A program made the translations under genes and the position numbers. Below the pieces are notes generated by a model, which saw only the letters and a list, made by a program, of their open reading frames with translations, was not told the origin of the DNA and ran no database searches. Shown here one piece after another: positions 21,901-34,749 of a stretch of DNA of 64,000 nucleotides. The number at the start of each line of letters is the position of its first letter. Position 1 is the stretch's first letter. The stretch comes from Chondrus crispus (lineage: Eukaryota; Rhodophyta; Florideophyceae; Gigartinales; Gigartinaceae), in contig NW_005179088.1 of assembly GCF_000350225.1 (NCBI RefSeq), forward strand, positions 56,033 to 120,032, given 5' to 3'.

Positions 21901-24900
21901 AAAAATTTACTAATTCTACCCCGCCGCCTACGGGCGAGAGAAGATGCGAACCGTCGGAACAAGATCGCGAGGACCAGCAAGGAGAACAGGAGGAAGGGCT
22001 CTCCGCGACGGCAACTACGAAGCCGGAGCGGCGGATTGAGCCTCCCCCGCCGGACGTGGAGGAACTCGACCTGAGCCACGTGCCGGACCGGCTGCGCGAA
22101 AGATTCCGTCGGATGTTAAAAAAATATTCCCGCATGTGGGATGGGACCCTTGGTGAGATCAACACCACGGTCCACCGGATTGAATTGACCCCAGACACAA
22201 GGCTAATTGCACAAGCTCCCTACCGAGCCGGTCCAAAGGCTCGGGAGGTCGAGGACGCAGAAGTTCAGAAGATGTTAGAAGCAGGAGTCATCGAGCCTGT
22301 GCAGTCAGAATGGGCGTCGCCCGTTTTATTAGTGCCGAAGCCGGACGGATCGATGCGCTTTTTTGTAGACTACCGCCGGTTAAACGCGGTAACGGTGAAG
22401 GACACGTACCCTTTGCCGCGCATGGAGGAGTGTTTGGACTCGTTGGGAGACACTAAGGTCTTTCCTGCGTTGGAAGCGATTTCAGGGTATTGGCAGATGC
22501 CCATTCCGGAAGCGGACCGCGACAAGACAGCTTTTTCGTGTCACTCAGGTCTTTACCGTTTTTCAAGAATGCCCTTCGGGCTAACTAACGCGCCAGCGAC
22601 GTTTCAGAGAGCCATGGATATCCTGCTCTCTCCGTTCCGTTGGAAATGCTGTTTGGTGTATCTGGATGACATCATAACTTTCAGCAAGTCATGGGAGGAG
22701 CACATCGTCCACGTTGACGAAATATTGTCTGTATTGGAAAAGGCAGGTGTGAAGCTCAAGCTTCGCAAGTGCGAATTTTTCGTCGAAAAGATCAAGTACC
22801 TGGGCCATGTCGTTCGGCCAGGTACATTGGAAGTTGACACCGCGCGAACCGCCGCATTGGAACAAGCGAGGTACCCTCAAACGCAGACCCAACTCAGGAG
22901 CTTCTTGGGACTTTGTAATGTCTACCGCAGATTCGTTCCGCACTATGCGAAAATCGCGCATCCGCTCAATCAACTGTTGAAGAAGGGACAACCGGTCCAG
23001 TTGGAAGGATTCGACGAACCGTGCGAAAAAGCTTTTCATAAGCTCAAAGACGCTATCTTGGCGCCACCGGTGTTGGCGCTGCCGAAGAAGAACCTACCAT
23101 ACTCGGTAGACACCGATACAAGCGACTATCAAATCGGCGCTGCATTATTTCAAACGCATCCAGATGCGCAACGTAAACCCATCGGGTTCTTTTCAAGAAG
23201 GTTAGCCGCAGCCGAGAGAAACTATTCTGTATCAGAAAAAGAATGTCTAGCGGTAATTTGGGCCGTACAGACTTTAAGACCATATCTATATGGCGAGCAC
23301 TTCATTGTGCATACCGACCATGCCTCATTGAGGTGGTTGATGAACGTAACCGACCCCAGCGGGAGATTAATCCGATGGAGGCTCCGCCTCTCGGAAGTCG
23401 ATTTCGAAATCAAGTACAAGAAGGGCAAGGCTAACAGCCAAGCCGATGCCCTGTCAAGATTGCGGACCGCAGGAGAAACCGTCGACGAAATCGACGACGA
23501 AGTTCCATGCTTTATGGCCGAACCGGCCGAGGGTACAGTGGAGGAAGAGGACAGTTTTGACGCGTTAGACGACATCCTCGCCCTTGAGGGGGGGACCGCC
23601 CCTGAGCGCCTCGATCAATTCCAAGCTGTCACTCCGGAGGAGCTCATTCGCGAGCAAGCCGTCGACCCCTTCTGCAACCGCATCAAGGAAGAAATGGACG
23701 CTGGAAAGGTGAGAACGCTCAGCATGGAGACCAAGGAACTCGAAGGAACTCTATGCCGTACCGCGGCGGAGTTTGTACAAGTGGTAATACCACAATCGTT
23801 AAGGGACCGCGTCCTAAGGTTGAGCCATTACGCAAATTTGGCAGGCCACCCGGGAGGCAGGAAACTTTACAAGACTTTGAGAAGATATTTTTATTGGCCT
23901 ACGATGGCCCTAGACTGCTACGCAGTCGCAAAGAATTGCGCCGCATGTGCGCGGGAAAGGGTGAAGTTAAGAAGAAACACGAAGGAAATGAAGCTGTTCA
24001 CGCCCAAAGCTCCGCTGGAGTTTGTCGCCATCGACATCCTCGGCGAGCTAATTACAACTAAACGAGGAAATCGGTATATTCTCGTGATCAGCGATCGATA
24101 CTCGAAACTGGTACGAACCGTACCGTTGAAGAATATATTAGCGGCGCACATCGCACAAGCCTTCGTTCACTATTGGGTATTCGTATACGGACTGCCGGTC
24201 AAGCTGCTGTCCGATAATGGAACACAGTTCACGGCCCGGTTCTTTCAGAACGTCTGCCGAATTCTCGGCATTCGCAATGTGTTTAGGACTACGTACCACC
24301 CGCAAACCAACGGCCAAGTTGTGAGGTTTAACCGCACGCTGACTTCTGCCTTGCGAAAATACGTTGGAGAGCATCCCAAGGACTGAGACTTATTTAGCGA
24401 CGCTGTGACGTTCGCATACAACACGCAAGTTCATCGAACAACGAACATTGCGCCCTTCGAGCTGGTGTTAGCTCGGGCGCCGAGAAGCATTGCGTTACAA
24501 GCACAGCCAAGTTGGGAAGGATTTAGCTCGAATGAAGCGTACTACCTGAAATGACAGTCGTGGTTGGAAAGCCTGATGAAAGGCGCTGATAAGAGCCTGC
24601 GAAAAGAACAAGCGCGCTACAAGCAAAACTTTGACGCAAGGCTTTGCAAGCCGAAGTATGACATCCCTTCAGGATCCTACGTTTTCCTCCGGAAGGAACA
24701 GGGGACCGCAACAAAACCTAGACACAAGCTGGCACAAGTTGCCACCGGACCGTATGCAGTCAAGAAATCAGATAAGAACACGGTTGTCATCGCCATAGGC
24801 GACCACGAAGAGCGCGTGTCGCGAGATAGAGTCGAATTAGCCCCTAGTCCCATGGACTACATGCCGATGTCAGGCCTACAACAGGCTCTACAGTTCCTCA

Positions 24901-25325
24901 GCAGACGTGAGGGAAATCAAGAATGCGACGCGATGGAGAGTGAGGAAGGTTCTCCCACGCGAGCGCAGATGTTAGAGGACGAAGAAGATGTTGTCAGTCG
25001 AAACCCGTCAGCGGAGATATCGCAAGACTTACGGAGGACAACTAACTCAGAAGAGTTGGAGGAGTCGGAGAATCTTCAGGAGGGGGAAGAAAGTAACCCA
25101 GGACGTGAGGAAGAAAATGAGAATGCCGAGTACGTGATAGAAAAGATCATCGATCACGGGTATCAAGATGAGGAATTAGTCCTCAGGGTGAAATGGTATG
25201 GATATGAGACGAAGGACGCGGCGTGGGAACCAGTCGCGCAGTTACCGCGCAGCGCCGTGGTGAGATATTTCCGAAGGAAGAAGTTATCCTTGCCGCCGCA
25301 AGTCGGGCGCGCCCAAGCAGGGTAA
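21900..25325 (+). pseudogene. pol: pol of element C: RT, RNase H, integrase, chromodomain
   Basis: RT runs from about 22080 (Val-His-Arg-Ile-Glu-Leu; Tyr-Leu-Asp-Asp box at about 22660). RNase H has Asp-Thr-Asp-Thr-Ser-Asp at about 23110 and Ser-Glu-Lys-Glu-Cys-Leu-Ala at about 23235. Integrase shows the His-His-Cys-Cys zinc-binding segment at about 23823-23950, then the core with Ile-Asp-Ile-Leu-Gly and Leu-Ser-Asp-Asn-Gly. The C-terminal chromodomain at about 25126-25290 has the aromatic positions Tyr, Trp and Trp (Glu-Tyr-Val-Ile-Glu; Lys-Trp-Tyr-Gly-Tyr; Ala-Trp-Glu-Pro), which in this family directs integration to marked chromatin. The copy is mostly open with a few breaks. Confidence 0.9.
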
Positions 25326-28300
25326 CACCCGTTGGGATGTCGTCAAGTTGGAATTGGTACTTTGAGACGCGGCGCGAAGACAGGGAAGAGTGGTGCTCAC
25401 AAGAGTCTGGAAACGCGAGAAGGTGGAGAGGGCGGAAGTGCGAAGGGGGAAAGTCAGAGTGAGGCGTGCCAGAAAAGCAAACGGCGGAGTCCAGTTAAAG
25501 GATGGAGCGGATACGCGATTCGTGTTCAAGGCGTTAGAGAGATAGGGGATTCCCTGAGGAGGCACGGAGTCTACAGGATCACCCCCACGCGTCATCAACG
25601 GACAGAGAAGGAATGACCTTTGAATCAGCGGTCCGCACCAGTGAAGCGTAATTTAATTCAAAAACATGGATGGGCCGCCGGTGGGCTGTCAAACGATCGG
25701 TATAAGTCGTAGACGGAGCTCCAGCCAGTCTCCGAAAAATTAACTATAATTCAGGGAATTGCCCGCACTTGTACGAAATGTTGTTGGCAATTTTCACACC
25801 GACCGCATACACACTCAAGACTTGCCACAGGTGAGGCCACGACCGATCGCACCCAAGGGCACTTTCCCGGTTCACTTGCAGCGCCTACAGTCCGCTCGAT
25901 GAGCGACAAGATGATTCCACAATGACCATGACCGCCCTGACACGCCGACACTACGGGAAACTGCACTGCCACGTACAAGGGCTGAGGACATCCATCCCCT
26001 TTCTGAGTCGATCGAAGAAGGCACAAGACTCCTGCTGATGGCAACACAGGGTCACGAGCTCGCGTGTTACGCGTCATATCTACCCACCGACTTCGTCATA
26101 GAGGGGGACACTAATGTGTTATCACGGGGGCACGGAGGGGTTTCGTCGCGCCCGCACTTGACCTGCGCCACGAACTACCTACTTACCCGCCTGCCACCAA
26201 AACCTTTTCCTTTGTTTTGTTTTTGATATTGTTTGTGTATTTATTTTTGTTTTGTGACGTACAGAACGCGAACCCCGCTTCGCGAACGACGACGAACAAG
26301 ATTTTCGACGTCAGTCCATCAAGGTCCCCAGACCGAGTCAGAGCGGCGACCCGACGATCGCCATCGAAGAACCATGCGGTGTGCACACCGAGAAGGAGAA
26401 CGAGTTCTTTTGCTTTGTTTCTCGTCACACAAAGGCGTCACGCCACGATGTTTCGTCTTTCTACCATGAGGGCCCCACTGTACACGCGAACGGAGAGGAG
26501 CCCGAGGGACCGAAGTTATCTCGGCAACCAAAGATCGCGCTCGTCATGAGAATCCACTCCCACGAAACTGCCTAGCCGCCAGCTACCCTGTTTTACTACC
26601 AACGGCATTGCTAACAGCAGCTAGAGCTGTGAAGCTCAGAAAGAGAGCGAAATTGGGGATTTAGCAGCGGAAAGGAGACCACAACGACTGGAGGTTTGGA
26701 GGCAAAACTTGCTGTGTAAGAGATCGAGGGAGGTAATCCCGAATGACGATGTCCAAGTGACTGTCACTGCACGCCTGGGGAGGTACCCCAGTACGACAAA
26801 TATCGATTCAGTACTTTTTGATGACCTACCCTTACCCCGCGACTATTCACGTGCGCCGACTTTCGTGTTCACGTCCGCGGAGCACAGAAGGAAAAGAACA
26901 ACAAAAGAGAGATGGGAAACGAATTGTGATATTTTTATCATCACTCGATGAGCCTTTTGCTGACGACCCGGCTGCTTCCTGTAACGACGACAGACGTGTA
27001 GTTCACATTTTCGTTCACACCCCGAGTGAATTATCATGCTGCTCCCCTCCTTACCTTTTCCTAACTTGCTACCCTTTTACTTTTCCGTCCTTTCTGGGGA
27101 CAAGAGGAGGACCATGGAAGAATCGAGAAAGTCGGATCGCTCCTGTGCCCTACTAAGCATCCGCGCATGACACATCTCGAGACACAAGCAAAGAGAGGGT
27201 AACATAGAGCCGAGGGAAGAACTAAGGGAATGGCACCGACTACTCCCATACTGTTTCAGGTCTTGCAAAGCACTGTACCCATCACCGCACTCGCCCGCGT
27301 CGACTTAAAATTATTTCCTTTTTTTGACGGGACTATGCTACTGAGTCGAAGTCAAGGGAACATTCGGAAGAGAAATTTTATTGGTGCCCTCTAAGGACTC
27401 AAGGTTACGCCAGCTAAACGTACAACGGCCTACGTTGTTTCTCTCTTTCCAGAGTTATACCGTGTGTGGGGCTGTCAGTGCAGGCCGGGACGAAAGTGAG
27501 AAGGAATGTGTGAAGGAACCAATTGCGCTCGACGCTATGAGACCGTCGGAGGAGATGAAGGGTGAAGTGGACATTTTACCTTGGAGGAACTATACAGTGC
27601 ACCCCAAAATTTTGTTGTCGTCTGCTCTCGGCGAGCTTGACTGAGTGACCGAACGCGGCAATGATTCATTTTTATTTTCGTTGTGAAATCCCGAACTCAC
27701 CCGCGTCTCTCGGAAGTCAACAATAATGAGCTTCGCAAACGAAGTGCCGAGGCCGTGTGGCGTCGTCACAATGACAAGGAGCCAGGTGAGAATGAGTTGG
27801 GAATGGATGAGAAAAAGAGAAGGACAAGAGAAGGGAATGGATATGTGGAGATGCGACCGCGGCGACGGGGCGTATGAGAAAAGAGGAGGAAAGAAAAAAA
27901 ATGGACGAAGAGGAGGCGGCCTCCCAGGGGAAGAGACCAGAGCCGCGTTGCTTTGGGAAGACGATTCGTCTTTGATGGAGGGTTACGTCGCAGCTAGAGA
28001 AATAGCTGCGAGATAAAGAGGGGGAATCCGGGGATGCAAATCGGGAAAAGAGACGGAAGTGGGCAGAAGAGAAGGAAGGAGTGCCGAGCTGGAAGAGGAT
28101 AGATGGGATCACGCTTCACGACTTGCAGTTAAAATTCGTGCACGCGGGAGGCGCCCGGGCTGAGAACGACGAAGGGGATCAAGTTTCGATCGTGTTAGAA
28201 GACCTGTTGATTTTTTGTGTTGTTGCGTGACTACGGATCGAAAACTGGAGAGCAAAGGAGTGCGTTCGCCGCACTCTGCCTCTCGCCATCGGCGATAAGG

Positions 28301-28956
28301 GTTGCCAGGGGCGAAGTACAGTACGCTCAAGAGTGGGAACGAAGAGACCCCTCTCCGCACAGCTCGAATAAGAAGGAAAAAGAGGCTAGGAATTTTCCTA
28401 AGCGTAGAGCTCACACCAGAACCGTAACAAAAGGAGGCACATGGCGTCCAGATTTGGACCACGGGCTCAGGATCAATCAGGAAACTTGTCCACGTGTACA
28501 CTTCGTGCACGCTACTTAAACCCGGCAAGGCTTATGCCTCGACGACGCAGCCGCAATACGTCGACAATGAATTGCTTCTCACAAGGGCCCCCAAGGACAG
28601 TGTGGCGATGATTTCACAGAGAAAGAGGAGAGAGACAGTAGGGAGAGGAGGCAGGCGAGGGCAAGAAATCCAAGGAGTGAAAATAATGCCCTGACCCGAC
28701 ACCTGGCTCCGCAAGGTAAAAGAAAGAGGAGGCACTGAAGAGAAGGAAAGGCGGGAATAGAAACAGGAGCTCGACCGTAAAAGAGGAGGTAACCGAGGGC
28801 CGTTTTGTACGCGGCCTGCTCGACAATGGGAAAAGGGATGCTTATGAAGAGGGGGAAAGCAAAGGGACGACAGATACGCAGAGGATTCACCCTTTATTAA
28901 CCCTAAAGGGGAACGGAGGTGAAGATGGACATGAGGGGTCCGCCGCAGATGGCAGA
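25326..28956. other. Spacer of element C between pol and the opposite-strand gene
   Basis: About 3.6 kb contain no convincing gene. The first 900 bases are mixed. A T-rich strip (about 26205-26262) ending in ACGTACAG resembles a splice acceptor. The second half is strongly purine-rich on the plus strand, with the motif AAAGAGGAGG at 27880-27889 and 28780-28789. Several frames are open only because of Lys/Glu/Arg-rich low complexity. The corresponding spacers of D and F are of similar size but little alike in sequence. Confidence 0.6.
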
Positions 28957-30810
28957 TCAAGGGAGCGGAACACCGGAGGATCCTTCCTTCGGCAGAGATG
29001 TAATCAGCCGGGCTAGGACTCGTAGGTCCTCCAGAGTTGCACCCCGAAGGGCCTCTACCTCCACGCCGTGAGCGCGAAGAAGGCGATGATAGACACCAGC
29101 GGCGGCGTTGTTTTCTTTAGGAATTGAGGGTGACGGAGGAGCTAAGGCAGGCGTGACGATGGGTTCCTCACGTACAAGAGAAATCTGACGTGAGGTTGGA
29201 CCCACGTCACACGGCGGCACTTCCCGGACTGATAGGGTTTCCGTTGAGTTTGTTGAGGGAAACACGACGCGAGGAGGACTTTCGCGTGTGGATGGACACA
29301 CCGGAGGGGGGCGTGGCAGTGAACGAGCCAGCTGAGGTGGAATTGCAGGCAAAGACGGCTCAGTGAGACAAGGCGTTGGGGACTGTACGTCCGGCGTGGG
29401 AGGTTGGACCGCGGAACGAGGAGACGAAGGGCCGGACGGTCGAGATCACACGCTCTCTGCACGAGGGTCCAAGCCTCGCTCGGGAACCGCGTCGGGGATG
29501 GGCATTTGATTCCCGAACTGTCCACTCAGTCGAGCTTCTGAGGACGAGCACAACGTTGACGTCCAGGGGTTAAACCAGACGAAGTCGCCCGCCGCGCTGT
29601 GACTACGTTCGGGAGAAAAGGAGGGACGTCGCTTTGCGAAGGAGCGGGAAGAGTTGTGAGGGGGAACGCTGTCCCAGTCGATCTGCCTAATCTTGTCGAG
29701 CAGCGAGTGCAGCTCGAGGTCGGTGTCGGCGCCACCCAGGGGGACAGTGTAATCCAGAAGGCACATGAGCTCAACGAGCTTCGGGGGACGGTACCACAGA
29801 CGCCAACAATCATACGCCTCCCAAAGCAGGGTGCCAGCGCCCTTCACGCACCACTCGGTCATGAAGACAACCCACAACCCGTGTCGGGGGTCGTTCAGGT
29901 GGCTGCCGAAGTATGTGAGGATGGGGCCCAATTCCGACCAAAATCCTTGGCAGACTTCAAACTGACCCCACCATGAGGGAAGCTGCTGGTATCGGTTGAC
30001 ATAGTGTGACCGCGCGATCTCCCCCGCCTCGATCATTTGGTATGCCAGGAAGTATCCTGTGTCCGACCTCATTTTGCGCTCGTACCGAACGATGTGTTGG
30101 AAGAAGAAGAGGTTCCCGCGTTTCATGCGCCGGAAATTAACAGGGAGAATCGCACGCGTCCACGACATTGCGTCATTCGTCACTGTCAATTGGTTATGCC
30201 ATAAGCGGTTTGCTTCCAGTACGGGGTCACCATGGGTCCAACTGAGGAGACTGTCCAGATAATGGCGCTCCCCCTCCGTGCGGAATTTCCACGTGTCGCA
30301 GCCGAAGGAAGGAGGAATAAGGGTGTCGGTCAAATGGAGGTCAAGCCGGGTGAGTACAGTGTCTATGAATCGCAGGGACAAGGTGCGACGGCCGCGTGGA
30401 GAGGAGTGACGAAGGATGGAGGTAGGAATGGCAATGCGGGCGCGCCAGTCAAAAGTGTGAATGGCTTGTAGGGGTAGTTGACCGAGTAACATGCCAGCGC
30501 CGTCTGCAAAACTATGTTCGATATCAGCAACATCGCGGACGCCCACAGGGGAGAACCACTGGGAAGAGGCAAATAGGGAAGGATGTTCACGCATGGATTT
30601 GTCTTGTAGCTCATCGAGCGAGGGGTATCGACGGGCTACCCAAGAAGAATGGTAGCCCGGATGGAAGGCCAGTTCGGTAGGGTTGGTAACAGGAGGTAGA
30701 CGGGGTATCGAAGGAAGACCCCGGGGCACTTCGGGCTTGCGAGGAAAGCCCACACCCGGACGCTTACGGGTGGCACTATCGTCCGAGTGTTCTGACGGAG
30801 AAGGAAGCAT
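28957..30810 (-). pseudogene. Opposite-strand accessory gene of element C (aORF)
   Basis: The main frame of 454 codons starts at 30810, about 125 bases inside the 3' LTR, and runs against pol. Conserved features: Arg-Lys-Arg-Pro-Gly-Val-Gly-Phe near the N-terminus (possible nuclear signal); Phe-Ala-Ser-Ser-Gln-Trp-Phe; Cys-Asp-Thr-Trp-x-Phe-Arg-Thr-Glu-Gly-Glu-Arg; Tyr-Glu-Arg-Lys-Met-Arg-Ser-Asp-Thr-Gly-Tyr-Phe; Gly-Leu-Trp-Val-Val-Phe-Met-Thr-Glu-Trp-Cys. A Pro/Ser-rich linker and a short helical tail (Leu-Leu-Arg-Ala-His-Gly-Val; about 28985-29080) follow. The gene has about one break. I do not recognise the family and see no membrane segment or catalytic signature. It is homologous to the genes at 35763, 48581, 54858 and 57053. 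Confidence 0.75.
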
Positions 30811-30923
30811 GGTATTTTCGTCTTACCCTTGTAAGAACGCCGCGCAGAGTGATTGATGACTGGGAAACACGGTAAGGAACGGCAGGAGATTATGCGATGG
30901 CTTGGCGCTGTACAAGGGCGCTC

Positions 30924-30935
30924 AGGAGGGGGATA
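30924..30935 (+). promoter_or_regulatory. Polypurine tract of element C
   Basis: AGGAGGGGGA followed by TA lies directly before the 3' LTR. This is the expected primer for plus-strand DNA. D has AGAAGGGGGATA at the same place. Confidence 0.75.
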
Positions 30936-31978
30936 TGTAGTGCAATAGTGGGCTCTACAGGGGGGTGAAAAGGAAGGAAAATATTTGGATTTGGATATGA
31001 AAAGTAGTCCGGGTTGGGGGGACACACGTGTGAATAATTGCACAGTTTTAATTTTTATTTAATTTTATTTAGTTAATTAGTTGGCATTAATTTTGCTGAC
31101 ACTAGATTAGATCTAGGATCTAGCGCTGCGAGCTACTGTAGAGGCTCCGGCGGGGCGATATATACATTAGCCCTCTGACCACCAAGTCAGTAAAGGCAAC
31201 CCGAGTTGCCAGAGTTGAATATCGCCTTGGTCGAAGTCCGTCTTTCCCAAGACGCTCCCTTTTACCACAGATCACGTTATCCTTTGCGCTCGGGGGTTCC
31301 CTTTCCTTTTCCTTTATTTCACCTATCCCTTTCTATTTCTATCTCTATTTCTATTCCCCTATCTTGTGTTGGTGCCATCGGCTTTGGTTGCGACCGGACC
31401 GGTGTAGGTGTCTTTGCCATCGGGCGACACGTGGGTGTAGCGCTGCTACTTGTTTACGACCACCGACGGAGGCTGTTACAACCACGTTTCCCTCGAAGGT
31501 CCTGTTGTGTACACAGGACAGTGTTGGTTCCATCGGATACAGGTTGCGACCGTTCCGGTGTCGGTACTTTGCTATCGGGCAGCACGGAGGTGTAGCGCTG
31601 CTACGTGTTTGCTAATTCCCGACGGGCTGCGTTGCGACGCCCCCGTCGAAGACCTTATCAAGGGTATAAGTTGTAACAGGCGCTTGGCGAGCATTGGATT
31701 TAGGATCCATCGGGCCCGGCTTCCTAATTACCGCCACGAACTCGCCGAGCAACTGCCTGTACAAGACTCTACCACCATTCATCCCGGGGCGGGCCTCTTC
31801 CTTTGGCCCCCCCTCTGTCAAGGACTTGAGCTACTGTGGGCCGCAAACCTACTTAAAGGGAAAAGAAGAATCGGACACTCCGTAGGGCTGTGCCGTCGGC
31901 AACTCTTGTTGGTTGTTGGTTGTGTTGTCGCTGGACCGTTGGACCCTGGTTCCAGCCTGACAGGCACATTGCACTACA
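30936..31978 (+). repeat. 3' LTR of element C (family I)
   Basis: The 1043-base LTR pairs with 19696-20736 and ends ATTGCACTACA, followed by the target duplication CACGG. TATATA is at about 31158. Inside, two tandem units of about 150 bases begin near GTTGGTGCCATCGG and GTTGGTTCCATCGG. Confidence 0.95.
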
Positions 31979-34749
31979 CACGGGTTGACGTGCACGAATG
32001 GTGTCGTTCAGGTTGAGCCTGACCGGCCATTTCGTTTACTCGTTGCGAACTTTAGGACGTACCCTGTCAGGTTGCAAAAAGGCCAAGTGGTGGCAGAATT
32101 ATTACCGCACCCGAGAGCCGCGCTCGAGAGCAAAACCACCATTGGTGAAGTTCTCGGAATTCAAGAAAGGAAGAAGGAAAATTTTCCTAATTCCACCAAG
32201 ACGCCTACGCGCGAGACAAGATGCGAACCGTCAGATAAAGATCGCGAGGACCAGCAAGGAGAACGGGAGGAAAGGCTCTCCGCGACGGCAACTACGAAGC
32301 CGGAGCGGCGGATTGAGCCTCCCCCGCCGGACGTGGAGGAACTCGACCTGAGCCACGTGCCGGACCGGCTGCGCGAAAGATTCCGTCGAATGTTGAAAAA
32401 GTATTCCCGCATGTGGGATGGGACCCTCGGTGAGATCAACACCACCGTTCACCGGATTGAACTGGTCCCGGATACAAGGCCAATTGCACAAGCTCCCTAC
32501 CGAGCCGGTCCAAAGGCTCGGGAGGTCGAGGACGCAGAAGTACAGAAGATGTTAGAAGCAGGAGTCATCGAGCCGGCGCAGTCAGAATGGGCGTCGCCCG
32601 TTTTATTAGTGCCGAAGCCGGACGGATCGATGCGCTTTTTTGTAGACTATCGCCGGTTAAACGCGGTAACGGTAAAGGACACGTACCCATTACCGCGCAT
32701 GGATGAGTGCCTGGACTCGCTTGGTGACACAAAGGTTTTCTCCGCGTTGGACGCGATCTCGGGATATTGGCAGATGCCTATCCCTGAGCGCGACCGCGAC
32801 AAGACCGCATTTTCGTGTCACTTAGGACTGTATCGCTTCTCAACAATGCCCTTCGAGCTAACTAACGCGCCAGCGACGTTTCAGAGAGCAATGGATATCC
32901 TGCTCTCTCCGTTCCGTTGGAAGTGCTGTTTGGTGTATCTGGACGACATAATAATTTTTAGCAAGTCGTGGGAGGAGCACATCGTCCACGTTGACAAAAT
33001 ATTGTCTGTATTGGAGAAGGCAGGTGTGAAGCTCACGCTTCGCAAGTGCGAATTTTTCGTCGAAAAGATCAAGTACCTGGGCTATGTCGTTCGGCCAAGT
33101 ACATTGGAAGTGGACGCTGCGCGAACCGTCGCATTGGAACAAGTGAGGTACCCTCAAACGCAGACCCAGCTCAGGAGCTTCTTGGGACTTTGTAATGTCT
33201 ACCGCAGATTCGTTCCGCATTATGCGAAAATCGCGCATCCGCTCAATCAACTGTTGAAGAAGGGACAACCGGTCCAGTTGGAATGATTCGACGAACCGTG
33301 CGAAAAAGCTTTTCATAAGCTCAAGGACGCTATCTTGGCGCCACCGGTGTTGGCGCTGCCGAAGAAGAACCTACCATACTCGGTAGACACCGATACAAGC
33401 GACTATCAAATCGGCGCTGCATTATTTCAAACGCATCCGGATGCGCAACGTAAACCCATCGGGTTCTTTTCAAGAAGGTTAGCCGCAGCCGAGAGAAACT
33501 ACTCCGTTTCAGAAAAAGAATGTCTAGCGGTAATTTGGGCCGTACAGACTTTAAGACCATATCTATATGGCGAGCACTTCATTGTGCATACCGACCTTGC
33601 CTCATTGAGGTGGTTGATGAACGTAACCGACCCCAGCGGGGGATTAATCCGATGGAGGCTCCGCCTCTCGGAATTTGATTTCGAAATCAAGTACAAGAAG
33701 GGCAAGGCGAATAGTCAAGCTGATGCCCTGTCAAGATTGCGGACCGCAGGAGAAACCGTCGACGAAATCGACGACGAAATTCCATGCCTTATGGCCGAAC
33801 CGGCCAAAGGAACGGTGGAGGACGAGGACAGTTTCGACGCGTTAGACGACATCCTCGCCCTTGAGGGGGGGACCGCCCCTGAGCGCCTCGATCAATTCCA
33901 AGCTGTCACTCCGGAGGAGCTCATTCGCGAGCAAGCCGTCGACCCCTTCTGCAACCGCATCAAGGAAGAAATCGAAGCCAGAAAGGTGAGAACGTTCAGG
34001 ACGGAGACCGAGGAACTCGAAGGAACTCTATGCCGTACCGCGGCGGAGTTTGTACAAGTAGTGATACCACAATCGTTAAGGAACCGCGTCCTAGGGTTGA
34101 GCAATTACGCAAATTTGGCAGGCCACCCGGGAGGCAGGAAACTTTACAAGACTTTGAGAAGATATTTTTATTGGCCTACGATGGCCCTAGACTGCTACGC
34201 AGTCGCAAAGAATTGCGCCGCATGTGCGCGGGAAAGGGTGAAGTTAAGAAGAAACACGAAAGAAATGAAGCTGTTCACGCCCAAAGCTCCGCTGGAGTTT
34301 GTCGCCATCGACATCCTCGGCGAGCTAATTACAACTAAACGAGGAAATCGGTATATTCTCGTGATCAGCGATCGATACTCGAAACTGGTACGAACCGTAC
34401 CGTTGAAGAATATATTAGCGGCGCACATCGCACAAGCCTTCGTTCACTATTGGGTATTCGTATACGGACTGCCGGTCAAGCTGCTGTCCGACAATGGAAC
34501 ACAGTTCACGGCCCGGTTCTTTCAGAATGTCTGCCGAATTCTCGGCATACGCAACGTCTTCACGACTACGTACCACCCACAAGCCAACGGCCAAGTTGTG
34601 AGGTTTAACCGCACGCTGACTTCTGCGTTGCGAAAATATGTTGGAGAGCATCCCAAGGACTGGGACTTATTTAGCGACGTTGTGACGTTCGCATACAACA
34701 CGCAAGTTCATCGAACTACGAACATTGCGCCCTTCGAGCTGGTGTTAGC
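31979..34749 (+). pseudogene. pol: pol of element D: RT, RNase H, integrase
   Basis: This continues D's pol after the C insertion. RT has the Tyr-Leu-Asp-Asp box at about 32936, RNase H has Asp-Thr-Asp-Thr-Ser-Asp at about 33388, and integrase runs from about 34030 to beyond 34700. Integrase shows the Cys-x2-Cys of its zinc domain at about 34213 and Leu-Ser-Asp-Asn-Gly at about 34485. The sequence is nearly identical to C's pol. It stops in the integrase C-terminal region (Phe-Glu-Leu-Val-Leu-Ala) where E is inserted. It is broken about once and otherwise open. Confidence 0.9.

Larger units (their letters stand above)
19696..31978 (+). mobile_element. Element C: Ty3/gypsy chromovirus (family I) inserted in D
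   Basis: C has 5' LTR 19696-20736 and 3' LTR 30936-31978, flanked by the target duplication CACGG (19691-19695 and 31979-31983), which sits inside D's pol. Internal parts: primer site 20741-20758, gag N-terminal region, RT-RNase H-integrase-chromodomain (to 25325), a 3.6 kb spacer, the opposite-strand accessory gene (28957-30810) and the polypurine tract (30924-30933). By eye the LTRs differ at about 24 of 1040 positions (roughly 2.3 %). It is broken in several places and closely related to D. Confidence 0.96.

Noticed and set aside
27726-28016. A Lys/Arg/Glu-rich frame in the C spacer, and similar frames at 48176-48391 in D.
   Set aside because: Low-complexity purine-rich DNA keeps frames open by chance, and sequence and frame are not kept between C and D.
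31206-31595. A roughly 130-codon plus-strand frame present in several family I LTRs (also 19966-20355 and, reversed, 56192-56662).
   Set aside because: It recurs because the LTR recurs. It is rich in Ser-Ile and Arg runs from pyrimidine-rich DNA and is shortened or lost in other LTR copies, so there is no sign of a conserved protein.
31370-31680. Repeats in the LTR as a CRISPR-like array.
   Set aside because: There are only two or three long degenerate units with no regular spacer, inside a eukaryotic LTR.
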